Shown here in pieces: positions 23,641-32,147 of a DNA stretch of 35,854 bases. The translations under genes and the position numbers were made by a program. Within the stretch, counting starts at the first letter, position 1, and every line of letters starts with the position of its first letter. A model generated the notes under the pieces. The model saw nothing but the letters and a program-made list of their open reading frames with translations. It was not told where the DNA came from and did not search any database. Source of the stretch: Clostridia bacterium (GTDB lineage Bacteria > Bacillota > Clostridia > Oscillospirales > CAG-272); assembly GCA_017483305.1 (NCBI GenBank), contig JAFULC010000001.1, positions 1 through 35,854 on the forward strand. Reading direction: 5' to 3'.

Positions 23641-25641
23641 ATGGCTCGCTCACTTCAAGAACTCCAGAAGCAGTATCACAGCTCGTCCAAGCCCGGCGGC
23701 AAGGGTCCCGGCGGACCCGGTGGCGGTCCACGCGGCAAAGGCGGTCCGAGAGGGATGGGCGGCAAGCCCAAGAACCTTAAAAAGACGATCGGAAGGCTCC
23801 TCGGCTACGTCGGAAAATACAAGGCGCTCTTCTTCGTCGTGCTCATCTTTATGATGATAAACACCGTCGCCTCGCTCGTGGGCGGCTATATGACCAGACC
23901 TATTATAAACCAGCTCTCCGAGTACGTCGGTCTCCCCGTCGACTCCGAAACCCTCGCAAGCCCGATCTATCAGGCGCTTGACTCGGCAATACGCGCGGTC
24001 AAGGACAGTGCAGTCGGATTTATCGGCGGCATCGTCGGCGACGGCTTCAACGAGAGAGCAACGGCGGTAATGTTCTATATCGCGGCGACGATAATTATTC
24101 TCGTCGGTATATACACCTTCACGATACTCACACACTATCTGCAGGCAAGAGTTATGCTGACCATCTCGCAGAACTCGATCGAAAAGATCCGAAACGACCT
24201 TTTCAAGAAGCTGCAGAAGCTTCCCGTCCGCTACTTCGACACTCATCCCACGGGCGAGGTCATGTCAAGATTTACAAACGACGTCGACAATATCGACGTT
24301 ATGCTCAACAACTCCCTGACCAGCATCATCTCGGGTGTTATCTCGCTTGTCGGAACCTTCGTGTTTATGATAACGACTAACCCCTGGCTGACTCTGATCA
24401 CGGTAGCCTTCGTTCCCTTCTTCGCCATCGGCGGTGCAAAGATCGCGGGAGCGTCGAGAAAATATTACACAGGACAGCAGGCGGCACTCGGCGCGGCTAA
24501 CGGCTACATCGAGGAGACCGTTTCGGGACAGAAGGTCGTCAAGGTCTTCAACCACGAGCACGTATGCTGCGAGGAATTTGAGACACTCAACGAGGATCTG
24601 CGCGACAAGCAGCTGAAGGCGCAGTTCTACGGCGGTATTATGGGACCGATCATGCACAACACGAGTATGATCAGCTATTCGGTCACGATCGGCGTGGGCG
24701 GCATACTTATGGTAATGGGCAAGCTTGACCCGGGTGCACTTCAGCTCTTCGCACAGTACTCCAAGCAGTTCAGTATGCCGATAAACAACATCTCCCAGCA
24801 GACCTCGTCTATCTTCTCTGCCCTCGCGGGCGCAGAGCGAGTCTTCGCGGTAATGGACGAGGAGCCCGAGACCCCCGACTCCGAGAGCGCGATCGATATG
24901 CCCGATATGAAGGGCGACGTGGTCTTCGAGGACGTGACCTTCGGCTACAATCCCGACAAAACGATCTTGAAAAATATCACTCTCTACGCACATCCGGGTC
25001 AGAAGATAGCCTTCGTAGGCTCGACGGGCGCAGGCAAAACGACCGTAACCAACCTGCTCAGCCGCTTCTACGATATCGAGTCGGGTAAGATCACCATCGA
25101 CGGAGTCGACATCCACGACATCAAGCGTGATTCTCTCCGTTCAAATATCGCGATGGTGCTTCAGGATACCCATCTCTTTACGGGAACGGTCATGGAAAAC
25201 ATCCGCTACGGCAGACCCGACGCCACCGACGACGAGGTCATAGCGGCGGCAAAGACCGCAAGTGCGCACAGCTTTATTATGCGACTTGAAAAGGGCTACG
25301 ACACAATGCTCGAGGGAGACGGCGCGAATCTCTCCCAGGGTCAGCGCCAGCTTCTCAACATCGCACGCGCGGCGCTCTCCAAGGCTCCGATCCTCGTGCT
25401 TGACGAGGCAACCAGCTCGGTCGATACGAGAACCGAGCGCCATATAGAGCACGGTATGGACAGACTGATGGCAACGAGAACCACGTTCGTTATCGCCCAT
25501 CGCCTCTCCACCGTCCGCAACAGTAACGCGATCATGGTGCTCGAGCAAGGCGAGATCATCGAGCGCGGCACACACGATCAGCTCCTTGAAATGAAAGGAC
25601 GCTACTACGAGCTCTATACGGGCAAAAGAGAATTGGATTAA
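23641..25641 (+). CDS. ABC exporter subunit with canonical catalytic site and Gly-rich N-terminus
   Basis: This is the 666-residue partner of the preceding half transporter. The ATPase domain has Walker A GSTGAGKTT (460-468) and Walker B ILVLDE with catalytic Glu589, and the H-loop is IAHRL with His620. Its signature is LSQGQ (564-568) instead of LSGGQ, as expected when the degenerate site is formed by Walker A/B of the first subunit and this signature. Together they give one active and one inactive ATP site. Residues 18-45 form a Gly/Pro/Lys/Arg-rich cytosolic tail ahead of the first helix. An extracellular insert of about 40 residues (100-140) lies between helices 1 and 2. Confidence 0.93.
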   Translation: MARSLQELQKQYHSSSKPGGKGPGGPGGGPRGKGGPRGMGGKPKNLKKTIGRLLGYVGKYKALFFVVLIFMMINTVASLVGGYMTRPIINQLSEYVGLPVDSETLASPIYQALDSAIRAVKDSAVGFIGGIVGDGFNERATAVMFYIAATIIILVGIYTFTILTHYLQARVMLTISQNSIEKIRNDLFKKLQKLPVRYFDTHPTGEVMSRFTNDVDNIDVMLNNSLTSIISGVISLVGTFVFMITTNPWLTLITVAFVPFFAIGGAKIAGASRKYYTGQQAALGAANGYIEETVSGQKVVKVFNHEHVCCEEFETLNEDLRDKQLKAQFYGGIMGPIMHNTSMISYSVTIGVGGILMVMGKLDPGALQLFAQYSKQFSMPINNISQQTSSIFSALAGAERVFAVMDEEPETPDSESAIDMPDMKGDVVFEDVTFGYNPDKTILKNITLYAHPGQKIAFVGSTGAGKTTVTNLLSRFYDIESGKITIDGVDIHDIKRDSLRSNIAMVLQDTHLFTGTVMENIRYGRPDATDDEVIAAAKTASAHSFIMRLEKGYDTMLEGDGANLSQGQRQLLNIARAALSKAPILVLDEATSSVDTRTERHIEHGMDRLMATRTTFVIAHRLSTVRNSNAIMVLEQGEIIERGTHDQLLEMKGRYYELYTGKRELD

Positions 25642-25650
25642 ATCACATTT

Positions 25651-25684
25651 GGGAAGCCTTCCTTCGAGGCTTCCCTCTCTTTTG
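25651..25684 (+). terminator. Intrinsic terminator after ABC exporter operon
   Basis: GGGAAGCCT (25651-25659) and AGGCTTCCC (25667-25675) form a 9-bp stem with a 7-nt loop, followed by TCTCTTTT. Confidence 0.85.
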
Positions 25685-25739
25685 GCTTAATTATAGCACA
25701 TCTGTTCTGTTTTAGAGAGCCCCAAATTTGTAAACATTT

Positions 25740-25876
25740 TATGAACGCTATTTCAAGAGTGCGAGCGTTCAGAGCGCGTAAAGCGTGTGCTCCGACGACC
25801 CTGATCGGAGGCATCGTTGTGTAGCGATTGCGACAGACTTGTCCGGAGCAGAGCTATAACTCGCTCTGCTATACTA
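25740..25876. repeat. Structured intergenic block of several hairpins
   Basis: Complementary arms are visible: GAACGCT/AGCGTTC (25743 region with about 25765), CTCCGA/TCGGAG around 25790-25810, and AGCAGAGC/GCTCTGCT around 25850-25872. No coding frame of note crosses it on either strand. It looks like a dispersed structured repeat or remnant of a mobile element rather than a gene. Confidence 0.45.
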
Positions 25877-25957
25877 TGCTATACTTTTCTTTGCTATACT
25901 ATTCTATTCTTTAGCCATTGACCACCCCATTAGCCACCCCATTAGCCACCCCATTGA
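25868..25957. repeat. Short tandem repeats CTATACTAT and CCACCCCATTAG
   Basis: GCTATACT-like units recur three times between about 25868 and 25905. The 12-nt unit CCACCCCATTAG is then repeated at 25922-25933, 25934-25945 and 25946-25957, the last with GA instead of AG. The rest of the gap between the convergent ABC and VWA genes (25958-26234) contains a terminator and low-complexity A/C-rich sequence with repeated CAAAACCGA-like words. Confidence 0.7.
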
Positions 25958-26062
25958 CCTCCTCAATGACCTTAATCCGTTTTTTGCCGCAGATCCATCT
26001 CGCCATCTATGGATAATTTCCTTTTACTTAAAGGCTTTTTAAAATTCATCCAATAACAAACA

Positions 26063-26112
26063 GGGCTAAATCGGTCGTCTCAAATGCGACCGATTCAGCC
26101 CTTTATTTTTTT
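26063..26112 (+). terminator. Terminator hairpin between convergent ABC and VWA genes
   Basis: GGGCTAAATCGGTCG (from 26063) pairs with CGACCGATTCAGCCC (to 26101) over 14 of 15 positions. A 9-nt loop is followed on the plus strand by TTTATTTTTTT. On the minus strand the tail is poor, so the plus strand is favoured, although it could slow both. Confidence 0.75.
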
Positions 26113-26234
26113 CATTTTCCAAACACATTTTGAAACGATTTTTTTCAAAAACGAATCAAAATTGATTCAAAACCGTTTCAAAACCGAACCAAAATTCAAC
26201 CGAAAAATTATCTTTTCGAATCAAAATTTACCGA

Positions 26235-27818
26235 TCATTTTGCGACCAAGGTCTGCAAAATTTCGTAAAATTCCGCCTTGTAGGGATCCTCAAGCTCGAG
26301 GCTTGAGAGAGTTTGCATGATCTCTTCAAGCGTGATATCGCCGACATATTTGCTCGAACGCAGGATCATACAGGTCTCGATGACCGAGGTGATGAACTTC
26401 ATATCGTCGCTCAGCTCAAGCGAGATATAGCTTTCGTCGATCCCGTACTCGTTGGGAATACTGATCGGCTCGCCGGGGTTCTTATATCTGACCTTGAGCG
26501 TCATAAGCGGAGCTTCAACGTCAGGCTGTGCCTCGCGGAGCTTGATCTCGTAGCAAACGGTTACCTGATGGGACGCGCCGACCTCGCCCGCGTCCTTTTG
26601 GTCGTTTTCAAAATCCTCATTTGCAAGCAGGCGGTTTTCGTAGCCGATAAGCCTATAGGACTCTACCTTGTCGGCATTAAAGTCGATCTGAAGCTTCACG
26701 TCCTCGGCAACGGTGTAAAGCGTTCCGAAAAGATCGGTTCCAAAGACCTTTTCCGCCTCGGAATCGCCGTCAATGTAATAGTAAACGCCGTTTCCGTTGT
26801 CGGCGATCGCCTCCATATTAGCGTCGCGATAGTTACCCGTTCCAAAGCCGAGAACCGACAGATAAACGCCCTGCTCTCTCTTTTCCTCAATATAGGAGGT
26901 CAGCTGATCCGCAGAGGAGATTCCCACGTTGAGATCTCCGTCAGACGCCATAATTATACGGTTGTTACCGCCCTCAATGAAGTATGTTTCCGCGATCTGA
27001 TAAGCCTTGGTCAAGCCTGCCTCACCGTTGGTCGAGCCCGACGCGGTAAGCGAATTGATCGCGCTCATAATTCTTTCCTTGTCAAGACCGTTGCAGCCCT
27101 CAAGCACGACCGCCTCTCTGCCCGAATAGGTAACTATCGAAACCACATCGTCGCCGCCGAGATTGTCGACGAGATACTCAAACGAGCGCTTGAGCAAAGG
27201 AAGCTTATCCGACGACTGCATAGAGCCCGAAACGTCGATAAGGAATACGAGATTGTTGCCGTTTGCATTGACCGCCTGCTCTGCCTGAAGCGTTACTCGG
27301 AAAAGCATAGTCTCCTCGCTCCACGGGCAAGGCACGATCTCGGTATGAACTCCGAAAAGCTCGCCCTCTTCAGGCTGGGGCACGTCATATTTAAAATAAT
27401 TGATGAATTCTTCGATGCGGAAGCTTGCTCCGCTTCCCTTCAGCGCGTTAAGACCGTAGCCCGAATTTACGAGCTTGCGGAAATAAGCGTAGGATGCGGT
27501 GTCAACGTCTGCCGAGAAGGTAGATACGTTGTTTTCCGACGTGTTGATAAAGGGGTTTTCGGGCGCTACAGATATATCAATATCTATATCCTCGTCCTCG
27601 CCTATCTCCTCATCAGCGAAATTGTCGTCCGCAATGTCGCCCTCGGGAGTCATATTGTTGCTATTGTTGTTCTGCGAGCCCGCAGGACCGCCCATAATAC
27701 CGTCGTTGCCGATATAATCCTCGTTCAAATTGCCCGCAGCGCAGGATGCAAGTGAAAATACCATCAAAAGCGCCAACAAAAGTGCGCCAAGCTGTGAAAA
27801 AATCCTTGTTTTCTTCAT
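26235..27818 (-). CDS. VWA-domain lipoprotein, YfbK-like
   Basis: This 527-residue surface lipoprotein starts at the ATG at 27818 (AAGGGACGG upstream). Its signal peptide ends in the lipobox LASC, Cys26. A disordered Asn/Asp/Glu-rich linker of about 60 residues leads to the YfbK-type N-terminal domain (VSTFSADVDTASYAYFRKLVNSG, then RIEEFINYF). It is followed by a von Willebrand factor A domain with a complete metal site: DVSGS at 195-199, the Thr/Ser of SGSTNGEAGL and MASDGDLN. The C-terminal part matches the DUF3520-like region of YfbK. The function is unknown; such domains bind protein ligands through the metal ion. It is the last gene of the ECF sigma/anti-sigma operon, suggesting expression as part of an envelope response. 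Confidence 0.9.
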   Translation of the reverse strand: MKKTRIFSQLGALLLALLMVFSLASCAAGNLNEDYIGNDGIMGGPAGSQNNNSNNMTPEGDIADDNFADEEIGEDEDIDIDISVAPENPFINTSENNVSTFSADVDTASYAYFRKLVNSGYGLNALKGSGASFRIEEFINYFKYDVPQPEEGELFGVHTEIVPCPWSEETMLFRVTLQAEQAVNANGNNLVFLIDVSGSMQSSDKLPLLKRSFEYLVDNLGGDDVVSIVTYSGREAVVLEGCNGLDKERIMSAINSLTASGSTNGEAGLTKAYQIAETYFIEGGNNRIIMASDGDLNVGISSADQLTSYIEEKREQGVYLSVLGFGTGNYRDANMEAIADNGNGVYYYIDGDSEAEKVFGTDLFGTLYTVAEDVKLQIDFNADKVESYRLIGYENRLLANEDFENDQKDAGEVGASHQVTVCYEIKLREAQPDVEAPLMTLKVRYKNPGEPISIPNEYGIDESYISLELSDDMKFITSVIETCMILRSSKYVGDITLEEIMQTLSSLELEDPYKAEFYEILQTLVAK

Positions 27819-27856
27819 AAAAACCGTCCCTTCTGCCGCCCGTGCGGCATAAATAC

Positions 27857-28522
27857 TTATTTCAGTATTTCCGAAACACAATCAACGAAATCGTCGTCGG
27901 GGATTATCTCCGCCTCGTAGTCGAAGACCTCGCAGCCCTCGTTGCCCGCGTTGTCCTTAAGATAGGGCGAGACGACAGCTCCCTGCCCGTCTACTATCCA
28001 GACGTAGCAATCAAGCTCGGGCGAGCTCTCTCCGACCTCCTTGCCGCTTCCCATCGCGTCCATCAGCTCGCCAAGCTGCTTTGAGCTGAGAGTCGCAACG
28101 TAGACCTCATCGCTGTCGGCATAGCGCCAGACAAGGCTGGTCTGACCCACGTAGGAGAGATTTTCTACCGAGGGATAAACGTCGTAGCCCTCAAGCGAGT
28201 CGCGGATGCTCAGCATATATGTGCCAAGTCTGTCGTTCCCCACTTCGTCCTCGTTTACCTCGTTTTTGTCGGTGTTTTCCACCACTCCGTTGTTATTTTC
28301 TCCGCCTTGTGCGCCTCCGTTCCCCACCTCTGCCAATTTTCTCAGAAGTGGCGATGCGACCGCGATCACGAAAATGAGAGCAATACACGCCGCCATAAGT
28401 CCAAAGCGGTAGAGATTCACTCTGCGCGCCGCCTTGTAGCCGATCGCCTCGTCGATAAGGCTATCGTCTATGTTGCCGATGGAGTCCAACAGTCGCTCGG
28501 CTTTGTCTTTTTTATCCATCAT
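27857..28522 (-). CDS. Membrane anti-sigma-factor-like protein
   Basis: This 221-residue protein has an N-terminal cytosolic segment of about 38 residues (RLLDSIGNIDDSLIDEAIGYKA) and one membrane helix (LMAACIALIFVIAVASPLL). An extracytoplasmic domain of about 160 residues has no family I can name. The cytosolic segment is of the kind found in clostridial proteins encoded directly after ECF sigma factors. It lacks the HxxxCxxC zinc motif of ZAS anti-sigma factors. Its ATG overlaps the sigma gene's TGA (ATGA), so the pair is translationally coupled. It probably holds the sigma factor at the membrane until a signal is sensed. The role is inferred from topology and position. Confidence 0.78.
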   Translation of the reverse strand: MMDKKDKAERLLDSIGNIDDSLIDEAIGYKAARRVNLYRFGLMAACIALIFVIAVASPLLRKLAEVGNGGAQGGENNNGVVENTDKNEVNEDEVGNDRLGTYMLSIRDSLEGYDVYPSVENLSYVGQTSLVWRYADSDEVYVATLSSKQLGELMDAMGSGKEVGESSPELDCYVWIVDGQGAVVSPYLKDNAGNEGCEVFDYEAEIIPDDDFVDCVSEILK

Positions 28523-29070
28523 AACAGCTCCTGCTCCTCCAATCTTTTCTTAAGCTCTGCTCTCATTCTGAACAGTGTGGTCTTTACCTTTGACTCGCTT
28601 ATACCCATTTTTTCTGCTATCTCGTCGATAGAGCTTGAGTAAAAGTAGCGCAAAACGAACATAACTCGCCTCTCCTTCGGCTGTCCGTGCAAAAAGCCGT
28701 TAAGCTGCTCGCTTATCCGCCTGTCGTCGTACTCCTCGGACGGCGTCCTGCCTCCCGATACGCATTCGGAAAGCTCTGCGGTCAGATTGTCGATCCCGCC
28801 GCGCTTCTCTCTGTGCTTTTCACGGAAGCGGTCTACCGAGATCCTGCGCGTTATCTTGGAAAGAAACGCACCGAGAAGATCGGGTCTTGCCGAAGGCATC
28901 GCGCGCCACGCGTCGAGATAGGTGTCGTTTACGCACTCCTCGGCATCCTCGCGCGACGATAGCAAGGAATATGACAGCGAATGTAGCATCCTGCCGTATT
29001 TTTTGTCGGACTCCAGTATTGCGTGCTCGTCTCGCGCCCAATACAAGTCAACGATTTTGCGGTCGTCCAT
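28519..29070 (-). CDS. ECF-type sigma-70 family sigma factor
   Basis: This 183-residue sigma factor has region 2 (ESDKKYGRMLHSLSYSLLSSREDAEECVNDTYLDAWRAMP, core binding and -10 recognition), a linker, and region 4 (ERRVMFVLRYFYSSSIDEIAEKMGISESKVKTTLFRMRAELKK, a helix-turn-helix for the -35 element). It has no region 1 or 3, as expected for an extracytoplasmic function sigma. The ATG at 29070 has AGAGAGG. It heads the operon with the anti-sigma-like and VWA lipoprotein genes. A GTAACC-type promoter upstream suggests autoregulation. Confidence 0.93.
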   Translation of the reverse strand: MDDRKIVDLYWARDEHAILESDKKYGRMLHSLSYSLLSSREDAEECVNDTYLDAWRAMPSARPDLLGAFLSKITRRISVDRFREKHREKRGGIDNLTAELSECVSGGRTPSEEYDDRRISEQLNGFLHGQPKERRVMFVLRYFYSSSIDEIAEKMGISESKVKTTLFRMRAELKKRLEEQELL

Positions 29071-29110
29071 GGTGTACCTCTCTTTTCGTTGTGTGTTTCG
29101 GGCTTCATCC

Positions 29111-29141
29111 TATAAATCGCCCTTTTTTCGATTTGGTTACA
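29111..29141 (-). promoter_or_regulatory. Putative ECF-sigma-dependent promoter
   Basis: On the minus strand TGTAACC (29141-29135) is followed after 15 nt by CGATTTATA (29119-29111). GTAACC-like -35 elements are typical of ECF-controlled promoters, so this may be the autoregulated promoter of the operon. There is no sigma-A consensus at the same place. Confidence 0.5.
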
Positions 29142-29200
29142 GTTTTTATGAAAATTTTTTGTTTTTTGAAAAAACTTTGTAAAAAGGAATCAACTGATGC

Positions 29201-29273
29201 GGCGAATAGTAAAGCAGTCTTCCTACATTTCATTTTCGCCGCAGGCGAATAGTGAGGCAATCCTCCTACATTT
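29201..29273. repeat. 30-bp imperfect direct repeat
   Basis: GGCGAATAGTAAAGCAGTCT plus TCCTACATTT (29201-29230) is repeated as GGCGAATAGTGAGGCAATCC plus TCCTACATTT (29244-29273). The two copies differ at four positions, all transitions, and are separated by 13 nt. It sits between the sigma operon promoter and the structured block before the metG stop. No gene is seen. Confidence 0.7.
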
Positions 29274-29324
29274 TTAATCTCCCCTTGCGAAGCACAAGCG
29301 TGTGCGAGCAATAAGCATTACTCT

Positions 29325-29575
29325 CGATTTAAGTGGACAAAAAAAGCCCCATCAGGAAGTTCAACCACGCGGCTTCAAATTCGGAAACACAGTGTGCCGA
29401 AGGCCACAGGGGGGTTCTTAAGGGGGAATGGCGCAATGATTCGGGCTTTGATCTTTCAAACCGAAGCGCCTTGTTACCGAATCATCAGCCCTCTCCCCCT
29501 TGAGCGGCGTTCCTTTGGTTACTTTCCTGTCGCTGATGACAGGAAAGCAACACCTCTCATCTCATTCAGTCACTT
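29325..29575. repeat. Large structured intergenic element before metG 3' end
   Basis: AAGGGGGA (about 29419) pairs with TCCCCCTT (about 29494), and ATGATTCGG (about 29436) pairs with CCGAATCAT (about 29477). These form a nested long-range fold of some 80 nt. Smaller folds flank it, including CTTTCCTGTC/GACAGGAAAG at about 29521-29549 and GTGTGCC/GGCCAC at about 29393. No convincing coding frame exists. The block resembles a dispersed repeat or structured RNA and fills most of the sigma-metG gap. Confidence 0.5.
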
Positions 29576-29639
29576 ACACCCCAAAATCCGCAAAGGGAGA
29601 GAAAATCCGCCAAGATCTCCTCTCCCCCTGCAAAATATC

Positions 29640-31625
29640 TTATCTTACTCTCTCTCCAAGAGGAGTATCATCCGCCAAAAATACCACTCTGACGGTCTCC
29701 TCGCCCGAAGCGAGAATCATTCCGTTCGACTCAATTCCGCAAAGCGTCGCAGGCTTAAGATTTGCAACCACAATGATCTTTCTGCCGATCAGCTCCTCGG
29801 GAGTATACCACTTTGCGATGCCCGAAACGACCTGTCTCTGCTCGTATCCAAGATCGATCTTAAGCTTGAGCAGCTTCTTCGCCTTCGGCACCTTTTCGCA
29901 CTCAACTATCTTCGCCGTGCGAAGCTCAACGCCCATAAAGTCCTCAATTCCAATAAGCGCGCAGCCTTCAGGCTTCTCGGGGATCTCAGCCGCCTTTGCC
30001 GCAGCCTCTGCCGCCGCCTTCTTCGCCGCCATCTCGGCTTCAAGCTCTGCAAGCAGCTTTGATTCGTCAATACGGGCAAAGAGCACCTTGGAGTCGCCGA
30101 CAGTCGAGCCAACCTCAACGCCGCAGAACTTATCCGCAGAGCCAACGGTCGCATAATCTGCCTTGTCTGCTCCGATCATAGCAAGTATCTCCGCCGCCGT
30201 CTTGGGAATAAAGGGAGAAAGCATAACAGCTCCCCAACGGATCGCCTCAAGCAGATTGTAAAGCACCGTGCCAAGACGTGCCTTCTTGCTCTCGTCCTTC
30301 GCGAGAGTCCAGGGCGTAGTTTCATCAATATATTTATTCGCGCGCGAGAGCATCTCGAAAATGCACTCCAGCGCATCAGCGATCCTGAACGCGTCCATGT
30401 TCTTCACAAGACCCTCAAACGCCTTGACACACGCCGCCTTGAGCTCGCCGTCAAGCTCCTCGCACTCTACGGGTGCCTGAACCACCTTATCAAAATACTT
30501 CTTTTGCATGTCAAGCGTGCGCTTAACGAGATTTCCGAGATTGTTTACAAGGTCGGTGTTGAATCTCTTGATAACCGTCTCGTAGGTGATACTTCCGTCG
30601 TTTGCGAAGGGCATCTCGGCAAGCGCGTAATATCTCACGCCGTCAACGCCGAAGCGACCTGCAAGCTCGTCGGCATAGATCACGTTTCCGCGCGACTTGG
30701 ACATCTTGTCCGCGCCGAAATTAAACCAGGGGTGACCGAATATCTGCTTTGGCAGCGGAATATCGAGTGCCATTAAGAAGATAGGCCAATATATAGTATG
30801 GAAGCGAAGAATATCCTTACCGATGACGTGAACGTCGGCAGGCCAGTATTTCTTGAACTTCTCGCTCTGCTCCTCATACGACTTGTCGGGGTCGTAGCCG
30901 ATCGCGGTGATATAGTTGGTCAGCGCATCGAGCCAGACGTAAGTGACGTGACGGGTATCAAAGGTCACGGGAATACCCCAGGAGAACGAGGTTCTCGAAA
31001 CGCAAAGATCCTGAAGACCGCCCTCGACCTTAAGGAAGTTGTTTACCATTTCCTTCTTTCTCGACTCGGGCTGAATGAACTCGGGATGGCTCTCGATATG
31101 AGAAAGGAGCCTGTCGGCATACTTGCTCATCTTGAAGAAGTAAGCCTCCTCCTCTGCCTTCTGTACGGGTCTGCCGCAGTCGGGGCACTTGCCGCCCTCT
31201 GCCTGCGTTTCGGTAAAGAAGGACTCGCAGGGAGTGCAATACCAGCCCTCATATTTTCCTTTATATATATCACCCTGATCGTAGAATTTCTTAAAGATAT
31301 TCTGAACAGCCGCCTCGTGATAATCGTCGGTGGTGCGGATAAAATGGTCGTAATCAACGTCCATGTTGTCCCAAAGCTCCCTGATCTCACCCGCTACGCC
31401 GTCGACGTACGCCTTGGGGGTAATGCCGGCATCCTTTGCGAGATCCTCGATCTTCTGACCGTGCTCGTCTGTGCCCGTGCAGAAAAAGACGTCAAAGCCC
31501 ATCTGCTTTTTATATCTTGCCATAGCGTCGGCCATGATCGCCTCGTACGTGTTGCCGAAGTGCGGCTTTTTCGAGGCGTACGCGATCGCCGTCGTTATAT
31601 AGTATTTCTGTTTGTTCTGCTCCAT
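29640..31625 (-). CDS. metG: Methionyl-tRNA synthetase with C-terminal tRNA-binding domain
   Basis: This 661-residue enzyme charges tRNA-Met. The ATG at 31625 has AAGGTG 7 nt upstream and is preferred over the GTG three codons earlier. The class I signature is PHFGNTYEAI (HIGH equivalent), and the zinc knuckle is CTPCESFFTETQAEGGKCPDC with four Cys. KMSKS is present in ADKMSKSRGN. After the anticodon domain an Ala/Glu/Lys-rich linker (about residues 530-560) joins a C-terminal EMAPII/Arc1-like OB-fold (FMGVELRTAKIVECEKVPKAKKLLKLKIDLG) that helps bind tRNA and dimerise. The composition is normal for Firmicute MetG. It is monocistronic here with its own promoter, divergent from ackA. Confidence 0.96.
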   Translation of the reverse strand: MEQNKQKYYITTAIAYASKKPHFGNTYEAIMADAMARYKKQMGFDVFFCTGTDEHGQKIEDLAKDAGITPKAYVDGVAGEIRELWDNMDVDYDHFIRTTDDYHEAAVQNIFKKFYDQGDIYKGKYEGWYCTPCESFFTETQAEGGKCPDCGRPVQKAEEEAYFFKMSKYADRLLSHIESHPEFIQPESRKKEMVNNFLKVEGGLQDLCVSRTSFSWGIPVTFDTRHVTYVWLDALTNYITAIGYDPDKSYEEQSEKFKKYWPADVHVIGKDILRFHTIYWPIFLMALDIPLPKQIFGHPWFNFGADKMSKSRGNVIYADELAGRFGVDGVRYYALAEMPFANDGSITYETVIKRFNTDLVNNLGNLVKRTLDMQKKYFDKVVQAPVECEELDGELKAACVKAFEGLVKNMDAFRIADALECIFEMLSRANKYIDETTPWTLAKDESKKARLGTVLYNLLEAIRWGAVMLSPFIPKTAAEILAMIGADKADYATVGSADKFCGVEVGSTVGDSKVLFARIDESKLLAELEAEMAAKKAAAEAAAKAAEIPEKPEGCALIGIEDFMGVELRTAKIVECEKVPKAKKLLKLKIDLGYEQRQVVSGIAKWYTPEELIGRKIIVVANLKPATLCGIESNGMILASGEETVRVVFLADDTPLGERVR

Positions 31626-31715
31626 AGCTTTCACCTTACACGCTGCGAATGGGCAGCGCGCCTTTCATTTGTCATTTGCTTTCGCATTTTTGGTTGAAGA
31701 TTTCTACATTATATC

Positions 31716-31744
31716 ATTATATCAAAAAGTTGCCACTATTGCAA
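31716..31744 (-). promoter_or_regulatory. Sigma-A-type promoter of metG
   Basis: TTGCAA (31744-31739) and TATAAT (31721-31716) on the minus strand are separated by 17 nt, giving a leader of about 85 nt. The rest of the metG-ackA gap (31745-31991) is AT-rich with no gene or T-box-like motif visible. Confidence 0.78.
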
Positions 31745-31991
31745 TAGCTTATGCAAATTTTTTTCGTTTTTATGCCCCAAAATCATCCCGAAATCGTCAA
31801 AAATTTAACCTATGTAAAAATATATCATAATTTGTAATTATTGGTAATACTGTATGTAATTAGGTGCTCTTTGTTAATTATTTGTCACAATTTTTGGTTA
31901 TTTTTTTGACAGTGGCATTTTTTTATAAAAATTGCAAAAAAACACTCCCTTAATTTCGTGCACTATTTACCACCCAATTTAAACAAACCTC

Positions 31992-32020
31992 TTGCAATTT
32001 GTTTTTTTATTTGCTATAAT
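31992..32020 (+). promoter_or_regulatory. Sigma-A-type promoter of ackA/microcompartment operon
   Basis: TTGCAA (31992-31997) and a perfect TATAAT (32015-32020) are separated by 17 nt. A leader of about 120 nt follows before the GAAAGGA site of ackA. It could serve the downstream microcompartment genes as well. Confidence 0.78.
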
Positions 32021-32147
32021 ATTATTGAAGAATTGTTTGTCTTTTCCCAATTTTCACAAAATGGGCAAAAAACACGGCAAAATCACTAAAAATTAAGCGT
32101 TTGCGCAACAAAATGCGCGAAATGTTAAGAAAGGAACGGTCCGAAAC

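Noticed and set aside
26313..27755. 480-codon open frame on the plus strand opposite the VWA gene
   Set aside because: It is an antisense shadow without recognisable motifs; the lipoprotein with lipobox and metal site is on the minus strand.
31745..31991. Possible T-box or S-box leader upstream of metG or ackA
   Set aside because: No TGGNACC-type core, specifier loop or SAM riboswitch-like stem is visible in this AT-rich stretch.
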